Source: Mycobacterium simiae (lineage in GTDB: Bacteria > Actinomycetota > Actinomycetes > Mycobacteriales > Mycobacteriaceae). From it: DNA of 42,129 nucleotides. The stretch covers positions 1-42,129 of the forward strand of contig NZ_VTZN01000027.1 of the NCBI RefSeq assembly GCF_008370645.1, read 5' to 3'. A model generated the notes under the pieces. It was not told the DNA's origin, did not search any database, and saw only the letters and a program-made list of their open reading frames with translations. Position numbers and translations under genes: made by a program. Shown here piece by piece: positions 30,025 to 38,487 of the stretch (position 1 is the stretch's first letter; each line of letters begins with the position of its first letter).

Positions 30025-31548
30025 CTACCACCACCGGGAGGCGGCGGCATCGAGATGACGGCGGATGCGATAACAGGCCAGGCTGTCGTCGCCAGCGTGG
30101 ATGGCTTCGAGAATCCGCCGGTGAGCGCGTTGGACGGAGACGAGGTCGCTCCGGGCTGGCGGCTTCTGCCTGCTGCTGGACCCATGGCGGCGAAACAGCT
30201 CGATGATTATCCGGAGAAACAGGTCCAGCAGCCTATTGCCTCCCAAGTGAGCCAGCCCGACATGGAACCGATATTCCTCGACTGCGGCCGTACGCACGTC
30301 GATTGTTGCTTGGTCAACGGCGCAGTCACTCAATGGGCCCAGCGTAGTCAGCATGGCGGCCACCTGGGGGCGGCGGCGTAGCTCCACGACTTTGTTTACG
30401 TTGGCAATTTCGATGACATCCCGCACACACCGTAGGTCTTCGCGACTGGGTCTGCGGTACTGCAGGTACAGCGCAATGGTCTCGATGCTGGCCTGCGCGT
30501 GCGGTTGGGTGACGACCAGCCCACCGCCGGGCCCTCGGCGCATGTGTGCGATCGCGTGATATTCCAGCAGCCGCACCGCTTCTCGGAGCACTGCTCGGCT
30601 CACCCGGTAACGTTCTAGTAGCGCCGTCTCGGTCCCGAAAACCGAACCGACCGGCCACCCGCTGGTGCCGATGTCGTCGCCGATCGTGGCGGCCAATGCC
30701 TCGGCAAGCTTGGCGCGAGGCGCCTCGGGGTCCACTCGCGGTGTGTTGCGCGTAGGCCGTGACCTGTCAGCGCGCTGGTGTTGCTGCAGCCAGGAGGTCA
30801 CAGCTTGCACGTGTTGTTCACTCAGCGCCTTGGCCCGCGCTGAATCACCGGCGGTGACTGCGGAGACGATCTCGCAATGGTCGCTGTGCATCTGGTCGAC
30901 CGCCTCCTTCGCCTCGATCGCCGAGTCGGTCCGCGAGGCCAGCGCGTATCGCCGGGTCAACCTCATCGATACTTCAATAAACAGTTGAAGGACAGGGTTT
31001 TTCGACTGCTGCGCGAGCGTGACGTGGAATTCGTCGCGCGCGTCGGTTAAACCGGGCTTTCTCTGCTCTTCGGCGCTCAACACCGCTCGCAGCCGGTCGA
31101 TTCCGGCCTCGTCGATGTGCTCGGCGGCCAGCGCGGCCGCTAGCGGCTCGAGCACCAGCCGCGCGTGGAGTAGGTCATCGAGGGTGGTGCCCACGTACTC
31201 CAAGTAGATGACGACCGCGCGAGTCGCAGGCCCGGCATCGGGTGCGCAGATGAACAGCCCGCCGTTGGGTCCGCGGCGCATCCGGGCAACCTGATGGTGC
31301 TCGACCAGCCGGACAGCTTCCCGCAGCACCGACCGACTGACTCCATATTGTTGTTGCAGAGCGCTTTCGGACCCGAGCGAGTGTCCGACGGGCCAGCCGC
31401 GACGGACTATGTCGGCCTCGATGCACCGGGCAATTTTTGCGGCTCGCTTATCGGTACCGACCGCGTCCGGCTGAACGCTCAACTGAGCGACCTCAACCCC
31501 CACCCCGACCTCCGGCCGCTGGGATAGCTGTCGCTCCCCCTGCCTCAC
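30025..31548 (-). CDS. double GntR/FadR-type transcriptional regulator (Rv3060c homologue)
   Basis: This 507-residue protein contains two complete GntR units in tandem. Unit 1 has a winged helix at about 36-100 (ESALQQQYGVSRSVLREAVRLVEHHQVARMRRGPNGGLFI) and an FCD-like helical ligand domain to about 240. Unit 2 repeats the same order from about 280 (TALLERYRVSRAVLREAVRLLEYHAIAHMRRGPGGGLVV). Such a fusion could bind two operator half-sites with one chain. Acyl-CoA-type ligands are typical of FCD GntR proteins and fit the nearby fadE22. The start is GTG 31548, within the end of the thiolase remnant; an internal GTG cannot be excluded. Confidence 0.9.
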   Translation of the reverse strand: MRQGERQLSQRPEVGVGVEVAQLSVQPDAVGTDKRAAKIARCIEADIVRRGWPVGHSLGSESALQQQYGVSRSVLREAVRLVEHHQVARMRRGPNGGLFICAPDAGPATRAVVIYLEYVGTTLDDLLHARLVLEPLAAALAAEHIDEAGIDRLRAVLSAEEQRKPGLTDARDEFHVTLAQQSKNPVLQLFIEVSMRLTRRYALASRTDSAIEAKEAVDQMHSDHCEIVSAVTAGDSARAKALSEQHVQAVTSWLQQHQRADRSRPTRNTPRVDPEAPRAKLAEALAATIGDDIGTSGWPVGSVFGTETALLERYRVSRAVLREAVRLLEYHAIAHMRRGPGGGLVVTQPHAQASIETIALYLQYRRPSREDLRCVRDVIEIANVNKVVELRRRPQVAAMLTTLGPLSDCAVDQATIDVRTAAVEEYRFHVGLAHLGGNRLLDLFLRIIIELFRRHGSSSRQKPPARSDLVSVQRAHRRILEAIHAGDDSLACYRIRRHLDAAASRWW

Positions 31549-32260
31549 CGCGCAACTGCAGACACCCTTCCTGCAGCGCCCAGTAGCCGTGCCTGCGCCC
31601 GGCCGAAAGTTGGCCCCTGCAGGTGTTCAACGGCAGCTTGCCGTCACGAGCGATCCGCGCACCGCCCTCCGCGAACGGACCGGCTTGACCGTCGGCGCAA
31701 CTGCCCGGGGCCGCTAACCAGGCGATGGTCAGAAACGCAAACCCGTGGTACAACTGCGCGACGTCGAGATTGGCTGGGCTCAGCTGCGGGCGGTACCACA
31801 TCTGGGTCGCGGCGTCCGATAGCGCAATCTTGTGGTTATCGTCGCGATGGAACCAGCCGCCGGCGCCCGCGGAGCCCCCGATCGCCACGGCGCGGTGCAG
31901 ACAGTCGCGGGCATACGCCGCACCGGAGACCAGCACCGCGATCGAACCGTCTATCGGGACATCACAATCCAGCAACCCGAACAGCGTCGACACCGGCCGC
32001 GCACCCAGATAGTCGGCCATTGTCATCGGGTCACGATAAACAGCCCCGGAATTCAGCGCCGCATCGCGCCGGGCGCTGAGGGCTACCCAGCCGAGCTGTT
32101 CCTTGGTGGCTCCGTACAGCTCCATATGGCGACGACAGTTCAGTGCTAGCCAATTCGCCGCCGAATAGGCATGAGCAGCAACCAAATCGGTGATGCCATC
32201 CAGGATCGCCCCTCTTTCGAAGTACTCCATATGCACCGTCCGCCAGGCCAAGGTCGCCAC
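31493..32260 (-). pseudogene. truncated thiolase/lipid-transfer-type condensing enzyme
   Basis: The 255-codon frame has clear sequence of the SCP-x thiolase family (Ltp-like): HAYSAANWLALNCRRHMELYGATKEQLGWVALSAR, DPMTMADYLGARPVSTLFGLLDCDVPIDGSIAVLV and LPLNTCRGQLSAGRRHGYWALQEGCLQLRGEAG. These proteins act in retro-aldol or thiolytic cleavage in sterol side-chain degradation. About 120-150 N-terminal residues, including the first active-site region, are missing, and the tail after GEAG loses similarity (GATAIPAAGGRGGG). It overlaps the GntR gene start by 56 bp. I read it as a pseudogene. A decayed DUF35 gene, the usual partner of such thiolases, begins 25 bp away on the opposite strand. Confidence 0.8.
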
Positions 32261-32284
32261 GAATTAATAGAGTGTACTGTATTG

Positions 32285-32650
32285 ATGGTGTTCGTCGAGC
32301 CGACATCGCCGCTGCCCATCGAGCACGACCGGTGCGCCCGCGGGGTGCATCCAGCGACCGGCGCATGTCACAACTGCGGCAGACAGCTGATAGCCCGGCG
32401 GTGTCCGGGCAGGGTACGGTGTTCACTTACACGGTCACCACCCACACCACCCCCAACGCTCTGTGTGATTGCCCGAGTGGAGCTGAGCGAACAGCCCGGG
32501 CTTCGGCTAGCCGCCAACATCGTTGACTGCGAACCGGATTCGGTGACATCCGGAATACCCGTCGCCATCCGGACGGAAAAAGGCAGCGGCGGCGCCGCGT
32601 TGTTCGCTCCGGCCGTGCGGTGGTCACCGCTTGCGGGCGGTGACCAATAG
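32285..32650 (+). pseudogene. DUF35 (zinc-ribbon/OB-fold) protein, frameshifted
   Basis: Two stretches of this plus-strand frame look like DUF35 proteins: the start MVFVEPTSPLPIEHDRC with CHNCG, and VIARVELSEQPGLRLAANIVDCEPDSVTSGIPVAI near the end. The middle segment, with the diagnostic VSGQGTVFTYTV, is in another frame (about 32395-32450), so compensating frameshifts have broken it. DUF35 proteins bind acyl-CoA and form complexes with SCP-x-type thiolases. The zinc ribbon is also incomplete. The end overlaps the methyltransferase stop on the opposite strand by 27 bp. Confidence 0.65.
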
Positions 32651-33457
32651 GTACTGCCACTCCATTGCCGACGCCGTGGCCAAGTGGCGGTCGCCGAGGC
32701 CGGCCAGCGACGCATCCAGTTCCGCGACCCGGTCCGGTTTGTCCGCTATTCCCCGGTACGCCGCAACCGTCGGTCCATAATGCGCCTTGAAGTAGTCGCG
32801 GAAGGCTGCCCCGTCGGCGAACTGGTCCACCCGCAGCGTGTGGCGCTGGGCGCTGAAGTCGCTGACACGATCCCCCAGCAAATGCCGGACGTGTTCTTCG
32901 TTGCCCCATAGCGGCGCCGGTTGGGCGCCGGGCAGCGGCGCGGCCAGGTATGGCTTCATGGCCGCAAACATCTGGCCGATGAAACCCTCCGGAGTCCAGG
33001 CGATCAACCCGATAACCCCGCTGGGTCGACAGACTCGAACCAGCTCGTCGGCGCAGCGCTGATGGTAGGGCGCGAACATTACGCCCAGGCAAGACAGCAC
33101 GGCGTCGAACTCGTCACTGTCAAACGGCAGGGCCTCGGCATTGGCCTCCACCCATCGCAGGCTGGCACCACGGGTTTGGGCGAGTTCCCGGCCGCGATCC
33201 AGCAGCTGCGGGCACAGATCGCTGGCAATGACGTCGGCGCCGGCCAACGCGGCCGGTATCGCCGCGTTGCCGGTTCCGGCAGCGACATCGAGAACGCGAT
33301 CACCTGCGCCGACACCAGTGGCGGACAGCAGGATTGGGCCCAGCGATGCGACGAGTTCAGCCGCAACTGTCGGATAGTCGCCCAGCGCCCACATCGCGCG
33401 GTGCTTGCTTTCGTATCCTCGGTCGGCAGGGGCGGGCTCCCGAGGCACAGCGTTCAT
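32624..33457 (-). CDS. class I SAM-dependent methyltransferase (UbiE/Methyltransf_11-like)
   Basis: This 277-residue protein has the Rossmann-like SAM fold: motif I VLDVAAGTGNAAIPAA at about 55-70, the acidic end of strand 2 (DVIASDLCPQLLDRGREL), EALPFDSDEFDAVLS (motif II) and LVRVCRPSGVIGLIAWTPEGF (motif III). The substrate cannot be told; small-molecule methylation is likely. The start is ATG 33457. It lies 37 bp downstream of fadE22 on the same strand and probably in its operon. I do not recall it between fadE22 and Rv3060c in M. tuberculosis. Confidence 0.9.
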   Translation of the reverse strand: MNAVPREPAPADRGYESKHRAMWALGDYPTVAAELVASLGPILLSATGVGAGDRVLDVAAGTGNAAIPAALAGADVIASDLCPQLLDRGRELAQTRGASLRWVEANAEALPFDSDEFDAVLSCLGVMFAPYHQRCADELVRVCRPSGVIGLIAWTPEGFIGQMFAAMKPYLAAPLPGAQPAPLWGNEEHVRHLLGDRVSDFSAQRHTLRVDQFADGAAFRDYFKAHYGPTVAAYRGIADKPDRVAELDASLAGLGDRHLATASAMEWQYLLVTARKR

Positions 33458-33494
33458 GGTTGAGTTGCCTTTCTGCTCGCGCCACCTCGCCCCA

Positions 33495-35660
33495 CTAGTT
33501 GATCAGCGGGTCGCGCGGCATGCCGAGAATACGCTCGGCAATTTGGTTTCGGGTGACCTCCGAGGTACCGCCGGCGATCGCCATGCCGCGAGCACCCATC
33601 ACCATCCGGCCGACCACCGAGCCAGGCCCATCCACCAGCGCGATCTCGGGTCCCAATAGCGCCGCCGAGATGGCAGCGCCTTCGATCATGTGCTCGGCCA
33701 GCTTGAGCTTGGTGACATTGCCTTCCGGTCCCGGGCCGGCACCTTCGACGCTGCGCGCCGCGCGACGCAGATTCAGCAGCCGCAGCGCGTGATCCTCGGC
33801 CAGGAAAGTCCCAACCCGGATCTCGGCTCCTGCCAACCGATTTACCTCGCGCTGTGCCAGTTGCACCAGTTTGGCAGCCAGCCCCTCATAGAACGACCCA
33901 CTGCCGCCGATACTGACTCGCTCGTTGCCCAGCGTTGCCCGCGCGACCGTCCACCCGGAGTTCGGCGCGCCGACAACGTCCTCATCCGGGACGAACACGT
34001 CGTTGAAGAACACTTCGTTGAATTCCGAGCCGCCGGTGATCTGCCGCAGCGGCCGCACCTCAACTCCGGGCCCCTTCATGTCGATGATCACCGTGGTGAT
34101 ACCGGCGTGTTTGGGGGCTTCGGGATCGGTGCGCACGGTGGCCAGCCCGCGTGCGCAGTACTGCGCCCCACTGGTCCACACCTTCTGCCCGTTGATCTTC
34201 CAACCGCCCGCTACGCGGGTGGCGCGCGTCTTGACCGAGGCGGCATCCGACCCGGCCTCCGGCTCGGAGAACAGCTGGCACCAGATCTCCTCCTGACGCA
34301 GCGCCTTCTCCACGAACCTTTCAATTTGCCAAGGGGTTCCGTGCTGGATCAAAGTCAGGATGACCCACCCGGTGATCGAATAGTCCGGGCGCCTGATGCC
34401 CGCCTTGCGGAACTCCTCGTCGATCACCAACTGCTCCACCGCATCCGCGGCCCGCCCCCATGGTGTGGGCCAGTGCGGCATCACGTAGCCGGTGGCGATC
34501 AGCTTGTCCAGTTGCGCCTTTCTGTCCAGCCCAGCGAATTCGGCAGCATCGGCGCGGATTTGGGTGCGTAGTTCTTCGGCCTCGGGCGGCAGGTCCAGGC
34601 TGTTGGCGCGGGCAGCACCGGCCGCGGTGCCCTCGAAGATATCGCGGGCCGGTGCGTCGCCGCCAAGCAATGCGGCGCTCACCAGCGCCCGCCGCAGATG
34701 CAGGTGCGCATCATGCTCCCAGGTGAACCCGATGCCACCGTGCACCTGAATGTTGAGTTCGGCATTGCGTGCGTAGGCCGGGAACGCCAGCGCCGCCGCC
34801 ACCGCCGCGGCAAGGCGAAACTGGTCCTCATCCTCCGACGCCGCGCGGGCGGCATCCCACACCGCGGCGATGCCCGACTCTGCTGCCACCAACATGTTCG
34901 CGCAATGGTGTTTTACCGCTTGGAAAGTCGCGATGGTGCGGCCGAACTGCTGACGTACCTTGGCGTAGCCGACGGCGGCGTCCACGCAGTCAGCCGCGCC
35001 GCCGACCGCCTCGGCAGCCAACAACGTCCGGGCCCGGGCCAACAGCGATTCGCGCGCGCCAGCAAGAATGTCATCGGCGGTCACTCTTACCTGGGTCAGG
35101 CGAACGCGCCCGGAACGCCGGGTCGGATCAAAGTTTTCCGGCACCTGCGCCGATACACCGTCGCGGCTGCAGTCGAGCATCAGCACGTCGTCACCCGCGG
35201 TGACCAATAGCAGCTCGGCTAGTCCGGCGCCCAGCACGATCCCGGCCTCGCCGTCAGCGACGCCTTCGTTGACCTGTACTCGGCTATCGACACCTACACC
35301 CGCGGTGACGGTTCCGTCGATCAACCCCGGCAGCAGCCGCGCTTGCTGTTCGGCAGTACCGTCTTTGGCGATCACCGCCGAAGCGATCACGGTCGGCACG
35401 AAAGGTCCCGGCGCTACAGCGCGGCCGAGTTCTTCGATCACCACCACCAGTTCGGGTAAGCCGTAACCAGATCCACCGTGCTTTTCGTCGATGTGCAGAC
35501 CCAGCCAGCCGAGCTCGACCAACTGCGGCCAAAACGGTGGTCGCTGTTCCTCGGCCGCATCAAGCAGTGACCGCGCCGCCCAGCGCGCCTTCTGCGCGGT
35601 TAGGAACCCGCGGGCTACCTCGGCGAGCTCGCGATGGTCGTCGGTGAGTGCGATACCCAT
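33495..35660 (-). CDS. fadE22: double acyl-CoA dehydrogenase FadE22
   Basis: This 721-residue protein consists of two fused acyl-CoA dehydrogenase halves. The N-terminal half (about 1-340) has the C-terminal signature QVHGGIGFTWEHDAHLHLRRA. The C-terminal half (about 350-721) has the FAD loop CQLFSEPEAGSDAASVKTRA and ends with GGTSEVTRNQIAERILGMPRD. Acyl-CoA dehydrogenases introduce a trans-2,3 double bond; fused or heterotetrameric forms are typical of sterol-ring and branched substrates. The start is ATG 35660 with AGGAGG upstream. It is 54 bp downstream of an SDR gene and upstream of a methyltransferase, forming a leftward operon. The length and sequence match Rv3061c as I recall. Confidence 0.95.
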   Translation of the reverse strand: MGIALTDDHRELAEVARGFLTAQKARWAARSLLDAAEEQRPPFWPQLVELGWLGLHIDEKHGGSGYGLPELVVVIEELGRAVAPGPFVPTVIASAVIAKDGTAEQQARLLPGLIDGTVTAGVGVDSRVQVNEGVADGEAGIVLGAGLAELLLVTAGDDVLMLDCSRDGVSAQVPENFDPTRRSGRVRLTQVRVTADDILAGARESLLARARTLLAAEAVGGAADCVDAAVGYAKVRQQFGRTIATFQAVKHHCANMLVAAESGIAAVWDAARAASEDEDQFRLAAAVAAALAFPAYARNAELNIQVHGGIGFTWEHDAHLHLRRALVSAALLGGDAPARDIFEGTAAGAARANSLDLPPEAEELRTQIRADAAEFAGLDRKAQLDKLIATGYVMPHWPTPWGRAADAVEQLVIDEEFRKAGIRRPDYSITGWVILTLIQHGTPWQIERFVEKALRQEEIWCQLFSEPEAGSDAASVKTRATRVAGGWKINGQKVWTSGAQYCARGLATVRTDPEAPKHAGITTVIIDMKGPGVEVRPLRQITGGSEFNEVFFNDVFVPDEDVVGAPNSGWTVARATLGNERVSIGGSGSFYEGLAAKLVQLAQREVNRLAGAEIRVGTFLAEDHALRLLNLRRAARSVEGAGPGPEGNVTKLKLAEHMIEGAAISAALLGPEIALVDGPGSVVGRMVMGARGMAIAGGTSEVTRNQIAERILGMPRDPLIN

Positions 35661-35695
35661 TCAGGCCCTCCTCGCGGGTCCTGCTGATTTTCTAA

Positions 35696-35705
35696 AGAGT
35701 GTACT
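35696..35705. promoter_or_regulatory. AGAGTGTACT motif upstream of fadE22
   Basis: AGAGTGTACT, extended here to the quasi-palindrome GAGT-GT-ACTC, lies 35 bp upstream of fadE22. The same ten bases occur at 32269-32278 in the gap between the thiolase and DUF35 remnants, suggesting a shared lipid-responsive operator. Confidence 0.4.
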
Positions 35706-35714
35706 CAATGCGGG

Positions 35715-36473
35715 CTACTTGGGCGCGAACCGCTGCCCGGCGTCCAGCCGGATGCATTGTCCGTTGAGCATCGGGTTGTCCACGATGGCCGCCGCTAGTT
35801 TCGCGTACTCGATGGGCCGGCCCATCCGCTTGGGGAAAGCCGCGTCTTTAACCAGCTTCGCCGCCATCTCGTCGGGAACCATGGCGGTCAGCCCAGTCAG
35901 GAACAGGCTCGGGGCAATGGCCAGCACCCGGATTCCCATCGACCCGAGGTCACGCGCCATGGTCAGGCACATGCCGGCGATCGCGGCCTTGGCGGCGGTG
36001 TAGGCGACCTGGCCAATCTGGCCCTCGAAGGCGGCGATAGAGGACGTGTTGATGATGACGCCGCGCTCTTCATCTTCGGGCTCGTTCTTGGCCATGTGCG
36101 CGGCGGCCAGTCGGCTGATGTTGAAGGTGGCGATGACGTTGAGATCGAGCACGGATTGGAAGGATTCGAGGTCGTGTGGGCCGGACTTGGTCAGGGTCCG
36201 CTTGGCGATGCCACCGCCGGCGGTGGTCACTGCGACGTGCAGGCCGCCGAGATGGTCGACCGCGGCCTGCAGTGTCTGTTCGGTGCCGGTGAAATCGGTG
36301 ACGTCGACCGGGTAGAACGCACCGCCGAGGCCCCCGGCAACTGCCTTGCCATCGGAATTTTCGCGGTCGAGCACGGCGACCTGGGCGCCGCGTGCGGACA
36401 GCAACTCGGCGGTGGCTCGACCCATTCCCGACGCGCCGCCGATGACGACGACCTTCTTGCCGCTGATCTCCAT
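35715..36473 (-). CDS. short-chain dehydrogenase (HSD10/3-hydroxyacyl-CoA dehydrogenase-like)
   Basis: This 252-residue SDR has the cofactor loop GGASGMG at 12-18, the NAD-type Asp in AVLDREN, NTSSIAAFEGQIGQVAYTAAK with Ser145, Tyr158 and Lys162, and the type-2 HSD-like sequence VIINTSSIAAFEGQIGQ that resembles 17-beta-HSD10 / 3-hydroxy-2-methylbutyryl-CoA dehydrogenases. It would oxidise 3-hydroxyacyl-CoAs, fitting the acyl-CoA dehydrogenase gene just downstream. The start is ATG 36473, supported by AGGAGG at 36478-36483; the longer frame from 36503 lacks such support. The next gene, ligB, diverges. Confidence 0.93.
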   Translation of the reverse strand: MEISGKKVVVIGGASGMGRATAELLSARGAQVAVLDRENSDGKAVAGGLGGAFYPVDVTDFTGTEQTLQAAVDHLGGLHVAVTTAGGGIAKRTLTKSGPHDLESFQSVLDLNVIATFNISRLAAAHMAKNEPEDEERGVIINTSSIAAFEGQIGQVAYTAAKAAIAGMCLTMARDLGSMGIRVLAIAPSLFLTGLTAMVPDEMAAKLVKDAAFPKRMGRPIEYAKLAAAIVDNPMLNGQCIRLDAGQRFAPK

Positions 36474-36552
36474 CCGGACCTCCTTGTTTCTTTGGTTAGG
36501 CACGCTAGCGCGCCCACGGGAGGCTTGTCAGCGAGCCATGCCAAGCTGAACC

Positions 36553-38082
36553 GTGCTCCTTCGCGACGTAGCCGCCACCTCGCTCGACGTAGGGGGCACA
36601 TCGTCGCGACTCAGCAAGGTCGGGCGCATTGCCGAGCTGCTGCGCCGAGCGGCGCCCGAGCCGCAGCTGGTCGCGATCATCGTGGCGTGGCTCTCCGGTG
36701 ATCTGCGCCAGCGCCAAATTGGGGTCGGCTGGGCCTCTTTGCGATCGCTACCACCGCCCGCGCCGCACGCATCGTTGACCGTGGCCGGAGTGGACGCCGC
36801 CTTCACGAAAATCGGCGCCGTATCGGGCAGCGGCTCCCAGGCTAGGCGCGCGCAGCTAATCGCCGAACTATTCAGCGCCGCAACCGAATCCGAGCAGACC
36901 TTCTTGGTCAGGCTGTTGGGCGGTGAACTGCGCCAAGGAGCCCTCGCCGGGGTCATGGCCGACGCTGTCGCCAAGGCCGCCGGCATCCCCACCGCCGCGG
37001 TGCAGCGCGCCGCGATGCTGGCTGGGGACCTTCCGGCGGTGGCCGCCGCCGCTCTATCCGGCGGAGCGGCGGCACTGGACGCGTTTAGCCTGCACGTGGG
37101 CAGACCAGTCGGGCCCATGTTGGCGCAAACCGCGACCAGCGTGCCAGACGCGCTGCAACGGCACGCCGGCACAACCATTTTCGAAGCGAAGCTGGATGGC
37201 GCCCGGGTACAGGTTCATCGCGCCGGCGACCACGTCAGCGTCTACACCCGCAGTCTCGACGACGTCACCGCCCGGCTGCCCGAGGTAGTACAGGCCACGC
37301 TGGCACTGCCGGTAACCCAGCTCATCGCCGACGGCGAGGCAATCGCGTTGCGACCCGACAACCGTCCGCATCGCTTCCAGGTCACCGCGTCACGGTTTGG
37401 CCGATCGGTCGACGTGGCGGGGGCCCACGCCGCACGGCCGCTCTCGGTGTTTTTCTTCGACATCTTGCATCGCGACGGCGCAGACCTGCTGGACGCGCCC
37501 ACCACCGAGCGGCTGGCCATCCTTGATGCCCTGGTGCCCGCCCGGCATCGCGTCCACCGGCTGATGACCTCCGATGCGGCTGCCGCGGCCGCCTTCCTGG
37601 ACGCAACGCTGGCCGCCGGCCACGAGGGCGTGATGGCCAAAGCGCCGGGCGCGCCGTACCAGGCGGGCCGCCGGGGCGCTGGATGGCTCAAGGTGAAGCC
37701 GGTGCACACGCTGGATCTGGTGGTGCTGGCGGTCGAGTGGGGTTCGGGGCGGCGTCGCGGGAAGCTGTCCAATATCCACCTGGGCGCCCGCGATCCGGCC
37801 AGTGGTGAATACGTCATGGTGGGCAAGACGTTCAAGGGCATGACCGACGCCATGCTGGACTGGCAGACCGTCCGGTTCACCGAGCTCGCCATCGGCGGCA
37901 CGGATGGGTACGTGGTCCAGCTGCGTCCCGAGCAGGTCGTTGAGGTGGCGATCGACGGGGTACAGGCGTCGTCGCGATATCCCGGCGGCGTGGCGCTGCG
38001 ATTTGCCCGCGTGCTGCGTTACCGCGACGACAAGGGCCCGGCCGAAGCCGACACCATCGACGCCGTGCGTGCGCTGTACTGA
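36553..38082 (+). CDS. ligB: ATP-dependent DNA ligase LigB
   Basis: This 509-residue ATP-dependent DNA ligase seals nicks by adenylating a lysine. The order is an N-terminal DNA-binding domain (about 1-190), an adenylation domain with motif [11 protein letters not shown] (adenylated Lys213), VTASRFGR and the motif IV region GHEGVMAK, the motif V GWLKVKP, and an OB-fold domain to the end. LigA, the NAD-dependent ligase, is the essential replicative one in mycobacteria; LigB is dispensable in M. tuberculosis as I recall. The start is GTG 36553. It is divergent from the SDR gene. A stable hairpin lies directly after the stop. Confidence 0.96.
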   Translation: MLLRDVAATSLDVGGTSSRLSKVGRIAELLRRAAPEPQLVAIIVAWLSGDLRQRQIGVGWASLRSLPPPAPHASLTVAGVDAAFTKIGAVSGSGSQARRAQLIAELFSAATESEQTFLVRLLGGELRQGALAGVMADAVAKAAGIPTAAVQRAAMLAGDLPAVAAAALSGGAAALDAFSLHVGRPVGPMLAQTATSVPDALQRHAGTTIFEAKLDGARVQVHRAGDHVSVYTRSLDDVTARLPEVVQATLALPVTQLIADGEAIALRPDNRPHRFQVTASRFGRSVDVAGAHAARPLSVFFFDILHRDGADLLDAPTTERLAILDALVPARHRVHRLMTSDAAAAAAFLDATLAAGHEGVMAKAPGAPYQAGRRGAGWLKVKPVHTLDLVVLAVEWGSGRRRGKLSNIHLGARDPASGEYVMVGKTFKGMTDAMLDWQTVRFTELAIGGTDGYVVQLRPEQVVEVAIDGVQASSRYPGGVALRFARVLRYRDDKGPAEADTIDAVRALY

Positions 38083-38487
38083 CGCACCCGCGACTGTGAA
38101 TTCTGCGACGCGACACGCCCGTTGCGCGGCGTCGCCAGATTCACTCTCAGGCAGTTAGAGCCTGGCGATTCCCCTTGGGAAGACCGGTTTTGCGCCGGCT
38201 CGCCTTCGGTGCGCGCGACGGCCGTGCCGCTCCCTAGAGCGACCTTGGCAACCACTGCAGGCGGGCCGGCGCGAGCCGCCGCCATCACCTCGGCGACGGT
38301 GAACACCGGCTCCGGCGACCCGGGTGTCCGATGTTGGTCCCACACCTGAATCGCTTGGTCCAGGTCAGCGTTGTAGTCGCGCCATCGCCATAACGGCATC
38401 AGATAACGGTAGGCCCTTAGTTGGGCTGCGCACATCACTGTCGTGGTGCAAGATCACCAAGGACAAACGCCATTGAGGGAGGAGCCG
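38083..38487. other. intergenic region between ligB and cstA
   Basis: These 405 bp contain the hairpin at 38096-38144 and then only a weak minus-strand open frame (38438 leftward) with coding-like pieces (VFTVAEVMAAARAGPPAVVAK) but no family I recognise; it runs into ligB. I treat it as non-genic. The last bases GGAGGAG form the cstA ribosome binding site. Confidence 0.35.
38096..38144. terminator. 49-nt hairpin after ligB
   Basis: Outer arms GTGAAT/ATTCAC and inner arms GCGACGC/GCGTCGC are exact complements, separated by a 3x3 internal loop, with a 17-nt apical loop. It begins 14 bp after the ligB stop and lacks a U tract, as most mycobacterial terminators do. Confidence 0.5.

Noticed and set aside
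38019..38438. Minus-strand frame of 139 codons between ligB and cstA
   Set aside because: Some phrases look coding-like, but it runs 64 bp into ligB, crosses the hairpin and matches nothing I know.
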